The notes below the pieces were generated by a model. The model did not search any database. It was not told the origin of the DNA and worked only from the letters and a program-made list of their open reading frames with translations. Made by a program: the position numbers and the translations under genes. Below are positions 4,567 to 7,119 of a stretch of DNA of 7,119 bases, in pieces. Origin of the DNA: Thermogutta sp. (lineage in GTDB: Bacteria; Planctomycetota; Planctomycetia; Pirellulales; Thermoguttaceae); contig JAAZNR010000268.1 in assembly GCA_012798155.1 (NCBI GenBank), positions 1-7,119 on the forward strand, in the 5' to 3' direction. The stretch's first letter is position 1. Each line of letters starts with the position of its first letter.

Positions 4567-7119
4567 TCAAGGGGATCCGCCTTCGCCGCAGCGACCGACC
4601 ACGGCACGATAGAACTGCTCGGCCGCGGGCGAGGGGAACCGCGCCCGCAGCTCATCCGCCAGCGATCTCGCCGCCGCACAGCGCCGCAGATCGACCATCA
4701 GCAGGGCATAGGCCTGGAGCAAATCGGGGCTGGGATTCCCTAAACGATAAGCCCGCGTAAACAGCGTCTCGGCATCTTCCAATTCGCCTGCCTTGTGCAG
4801 GGCCAAACCTGCATTGTAGGCGACGCGCGCGTCGCCGGGCATCAGGTCCGCGGCCCGCCGCAGACACTCTGCCGCCTCCGCCAAGCGCGCAGGGTCCTCC
4901 GCGATCAGCAAACCGAGGGAAAACCACACGTCGCCCAGCGTGGGGACCTTTTCCAGGATGACGCGAAACTCTCGCTCGGCCTCCGCCGTGCGACCTTGCT
5001 GATAGTACAGGCGAGCCAGGTTGTCGCGAATCGGGATATAATCCGGGTTCGCTTCGATTGCCAGCCGGTATTGCCGCTCGGCCTCGTCCCACCGGTTTTG
5101 CCGGGCCAACAGCATGGCCAGGTTATTCCGGGCCGGAAGGAAGCCGGGATCCAGCCGCAACGCCGTCTGGTAGGCCGCCTCCGCCTCATCCGATCGCTGG
5201 AAGGCATCGTAGAGCAGTGCCAAGTTGACGTGGGCGCCGGGTTGATCTTCGACCAGTTTTTGGGCCGCAACGTACTCCGTCACCAGACGATCCACCACAT
5301 CCGCGGAGAGCAATTGCCGATCGTTAGGCGCGAATTGCAGCAGCCAAGGAAAGGCCTCCAAGCGGGCCGCGCGGATGGGATCCTCGAAAAGCCCTTTCAC
5401 GCGAGCGAGCGTGCCCGGGTCGGGCGGCAGATCTTGCAAGGCCCTCGCGGCCGCGATCCGCAACAACGGATCCGCCTCGCGCGTGGAAGCGACGACGCTT
5501 CCCAGGGCGGTTTCGGGGGACGCCCGCGATAATATCAACAATCCGCTCGCCCGCACCATGCCGGACAGGTCCTGGCGTCGCACCACGGCGGCCAGGTCCG
5601 CGGCGGCAGTCGCATCGCCCTGCTTCCCTGCCGCAAATGCGTAGGCGAAATGATTGCGATCGGGCTTATGACCGTACCACTTTTCGATCCAGTCGGCCGC
5701 CCACTGCGGAGACTCCCCTTTCGCCCTATCTTGGTGGCAGAGGTTGCAGGCGTTGGGGATGCCCAAGGAAACCGTGAGGTCGGGGCGCGGCACCCTCAGA
5801 CTATGATCGCGTCGGGCGTCCACGACCATGTACGTCGTCTCCGCCATGTGGCAGTCCACGCAATGACTGCCCGGCTCCCCCACCTTGGGATGAAAGTGAT
5901 GCGACGGCGTATCGTAGTTGGCGGGGACGTGACATTGCCCGCACAGCCGATTGTCCACGTAGGGTCTTCGGACTTCTCCCGGTCGCGTCGCCTCCGCGAA
6001 CTTGATCCGTCCCGCGTGCGGGTCATGGCAGTCCAAGCAACGAACGCCCTTGCGATACATGAGGCTTTGCGTAAACGAGCCGTACTCGTAGTCCTCGTCC
6101 AGGATTTGGCCGTCGGGGTAGTAGAGTTGGCCGTCCAAGAACTCCGGCAGGTAATAATCCAGGAAATGATCCCCGCCGACAAAGCCCTCTTTCAGGGGGC
6201 GCCGCCGCGCGTGGCAGGGGGCGCAACTATCCACCAGCACGGTGTTGGGAACGCCCTTCAGTTGCGGCAATCCGTAACCTCGCTTGCGATCCCAAAACAG
6301 GCTCCACGACTCCGCCAAGCGGACATGCACGCTCGACGGGCCGTGGCAGGTTTCGCAACTGACGTCGATCTCCGACCAGGTGGTGCGGTACGTGTTGCTC
6401 GCCACGTCGAAATTCTTCCGCAGATTGGTGGTGTGGCAATCCGCGCACATGTAGTTCCAATTCTGGAGGGAGCCGGTCCAATGCAGAGGATCGCCGTGCG
6501 GGATCGGTTCCGAGGGATACAGATGGAACCAGCTCTTGTTTTTGACATCCCAGGCCAGGGGCAGACACTGGATCCGCCCGTCGGGAAACTCCACCAGATA
6601 CTGTTGCAAAGGATAGACCCCGAAGACGTACTTGACCTCGAAGGCGCGGAGCTTCCCCTCGCGATCGTCCGTTTCGACGAAGAACGTGCCGTCCTTGCGG
6701 AACATCCGGCTGCGGACGGCAAAGGCGGGGTGCAACTCGCCGGCCTTGGTCATTTCCGCGGCGATGTCGCGAATGGTTCGATGGGCCGCCGTAATATCGC
6801 AAGGGCGCGCGAATTGTTTTTTCCAGTCCGTCTCCTCCCGAATCGTCGCTCGCCGCGATTCCGGAAGCACGGCCGAAATCCGCTGCCGCGACTCGCGCCC
6901 GCTGGGATGGCGGATGCCTAGCTCCGGCATCGGCGGCGGTTCGTACTCTTGCAAGGCGACGGCCAACACGGCGTCGGGGATGCGCTCCACGAGACGCCGC
7001 AATTCCTCTTCCGGCAGACGCCAAAGCTCGCTGAAGGCGATGTGGAGGAACTCTCGATCGTCGAAGTCGCCGAGAACGGTTTCGGGCGTGGCCCGATCCA
7101 TGGCCAAATCGTGATCCGA
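4567..7119 (-). CDS. Multihaem c-type cytochrome fused to HEAT and TPR repeats (5' end missing)
   Basis: The visible part is 850 residues, and its frame is open to the window edge, so the N-terminus lies outside. The first residues, [21 protein letters not shown], resemble an internal stretch that in related proteins follows an export signal and a CxxCH; both are therefore expected upstream. Seven CxxCH haem motifs are visible, at residues 225, 255, 299, 361, 393, 420 and 458 (nt 6447-6433, 6357-6343, 6225-6211, 6039-6025, 5943-5929, 5862-5848, 5748-5734), so at least seven and probably eight haems bind. The segment [20 protein letters not shown] (165-184), then WFHLYP and [18 protein letters not shown], is typical of planctomycete-type cytochrome/TPR proteins. 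Alpha-helical HEAT-like repeats follow (about 500-600), then six TPRs (about 628-830). It is probably exported and electron-carrying, with the TPRs binding a partner; the substrate is unknown. Residues about 26-137 form an unusually long insert. Confidence 0.88.
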   Translation of the reverse strand, partial: SDHDLAMDRATPETVLGDFDDREFLHIAFSELWRLPEEELRRLVERIPDAVLAVALQEYEPPPMPELGIRHPSGRESRQRISAVLPESRRATIREETDWKKQFARPCDITAAHRTIRDIAAEMTKAGELHPAFAVRSRMFRKDGTFFVETDDREGKLRAFEVKYVFGVYPLQQYLVEFPDGRIQCLPLAWDVKNKSWFHLYPSEPIPHGDPLHWTGSLQNWNYMCADCHTTNLRKNFDVASNTYRTTWSEIDVSCETCHGPSSVHVRLAESWSLFWDRKRGYGLPQLKGVPNTVLVDSCAPCHARRRPLKEGFVGGDHFLDYYLPEFLDGQLYYPDGQILDEDYEYGSFTQSLMYRKGVRCLDCHDPHAGRIKFAEATRPGEVRRPYVDNRLCGQCHVPANYDTPSHHFHPKVGEPGSHCVDCHMAETTYMVVDARRDHSLRVPRPDLTVSLGIPNACNLCHQDRAKGESPQWAADWIEKWYGHKPDRNHFAYAFAAGKQGDATAAADLAAVVRRQDLSGMVRASGLLILSRASPETALGSVVASTREADPLLRIAAARALQDLPPDPGTLARVKGLFEDPIRAARLEAFPWLLQFAPNDRQLLSADVVDRLVTEYVAAQKLVEDQPGAHVNLALLYDAFQRSDEAEAAYQTALRLDPGFLPARNNLAMLLARQNRWDEAERQYRLAIEANPDYIPIRDNLARLYYQQGRTAEAEREFRVILEKVPTLGDVWFSLGLLIAEDPARLAEAAECLRRAADLMPGDARVAYNAGLALHKAGELEDAETLFTRAYRLGNPSPDLLQAYALLMVDLRRCAAARSLADELRARFPSPAAEQFYRAVVGRCGEGGSP

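Noticed and set aside
4440..4679. HemL start at 4679 with 80 extra residues
   Set aside because: The extension is unlike the family and overlaps the end of the cytochrome gene. The start at 4439 gives normal length and lysine position.
5650..6921. 423-codon plus-strand frame antisense to the multihaem cytochrome
   Set aside because: The minus strand carries seven CxxCH motifs and family blocks, so the plus frame is a shadow.
7099..7107. TTG at 7107 or ATG at 7101 as the true start of the cytochrome
   Set aside because: The frame is open to the edge, and the residues before it (SDHD) continue a family-like HDLAM stretch. Either start would leave no export signal, which a c-type cytochrome needs.

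Overview
This GC-rich window looks chromosomal and most resembles a member of the Planctomycetota. That is an inference from gene content: a secreted DUF2961/GH172 protein, a large multihaem cytochrome fused to TPRs, and repeat-rich gaps between genes. No rRNA, tRNA, CRISPR array, phage gene or transposase is visible.

Layout, left to right. Bases 86-113 hold a good sigma70-type promoter (TTGACA, 16 bp, CATAAT), followed by a leader of about 140 nt able to fold. The leader ends at a clear ribosome binding site before a secreted DUF2961 (GH172-like) protein at 264-1814 (+). Bases 1815-2385 have no gene but are a mosaic of repeats: a 108-bp element with 20-bp imperfect terminal inverted repeats, a block of CGCRGAG/CTCYGCG units at 9-bp period in inverted orientation, an outer imperfect inverted pair, and a perfect 8-bp hairpin. 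Next is tsaB (2386-3087, +), for the tRNA t6A modification. It converges, across a 44-bp gap with a small GC hairpin, on hemL (3132-4439, -). Upstream of hemL on the same strand, 127 bp away, is a very large c-type cytochrome/TPR gene (4567 to the right edge, -). It has seven visible CxxCH motifs, and its 5' end lies outside the window.

How the genes relate. The cytochrome gene and hemL may form one transcription unit. HemL makes 5-aminolevulinate, the first committed tetrapyrrole precursor, and the cytochrome needs many haems, so the pairing makes sense, though co-transcription is not shown. TsaB is a housekeeping neighbour. The GH172-like gene has its own promoter and appears to be a separate carbohydrate-processing unit.

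I found no convincing new multi-gene system. The points most worth a second look are the repeat mosaic at 1867-2253, the extra segment of about 100 residues in the cytochrome's N-terminal part, the structured leader of the GH172-like gene, and the cytochrome-hemL pairing.
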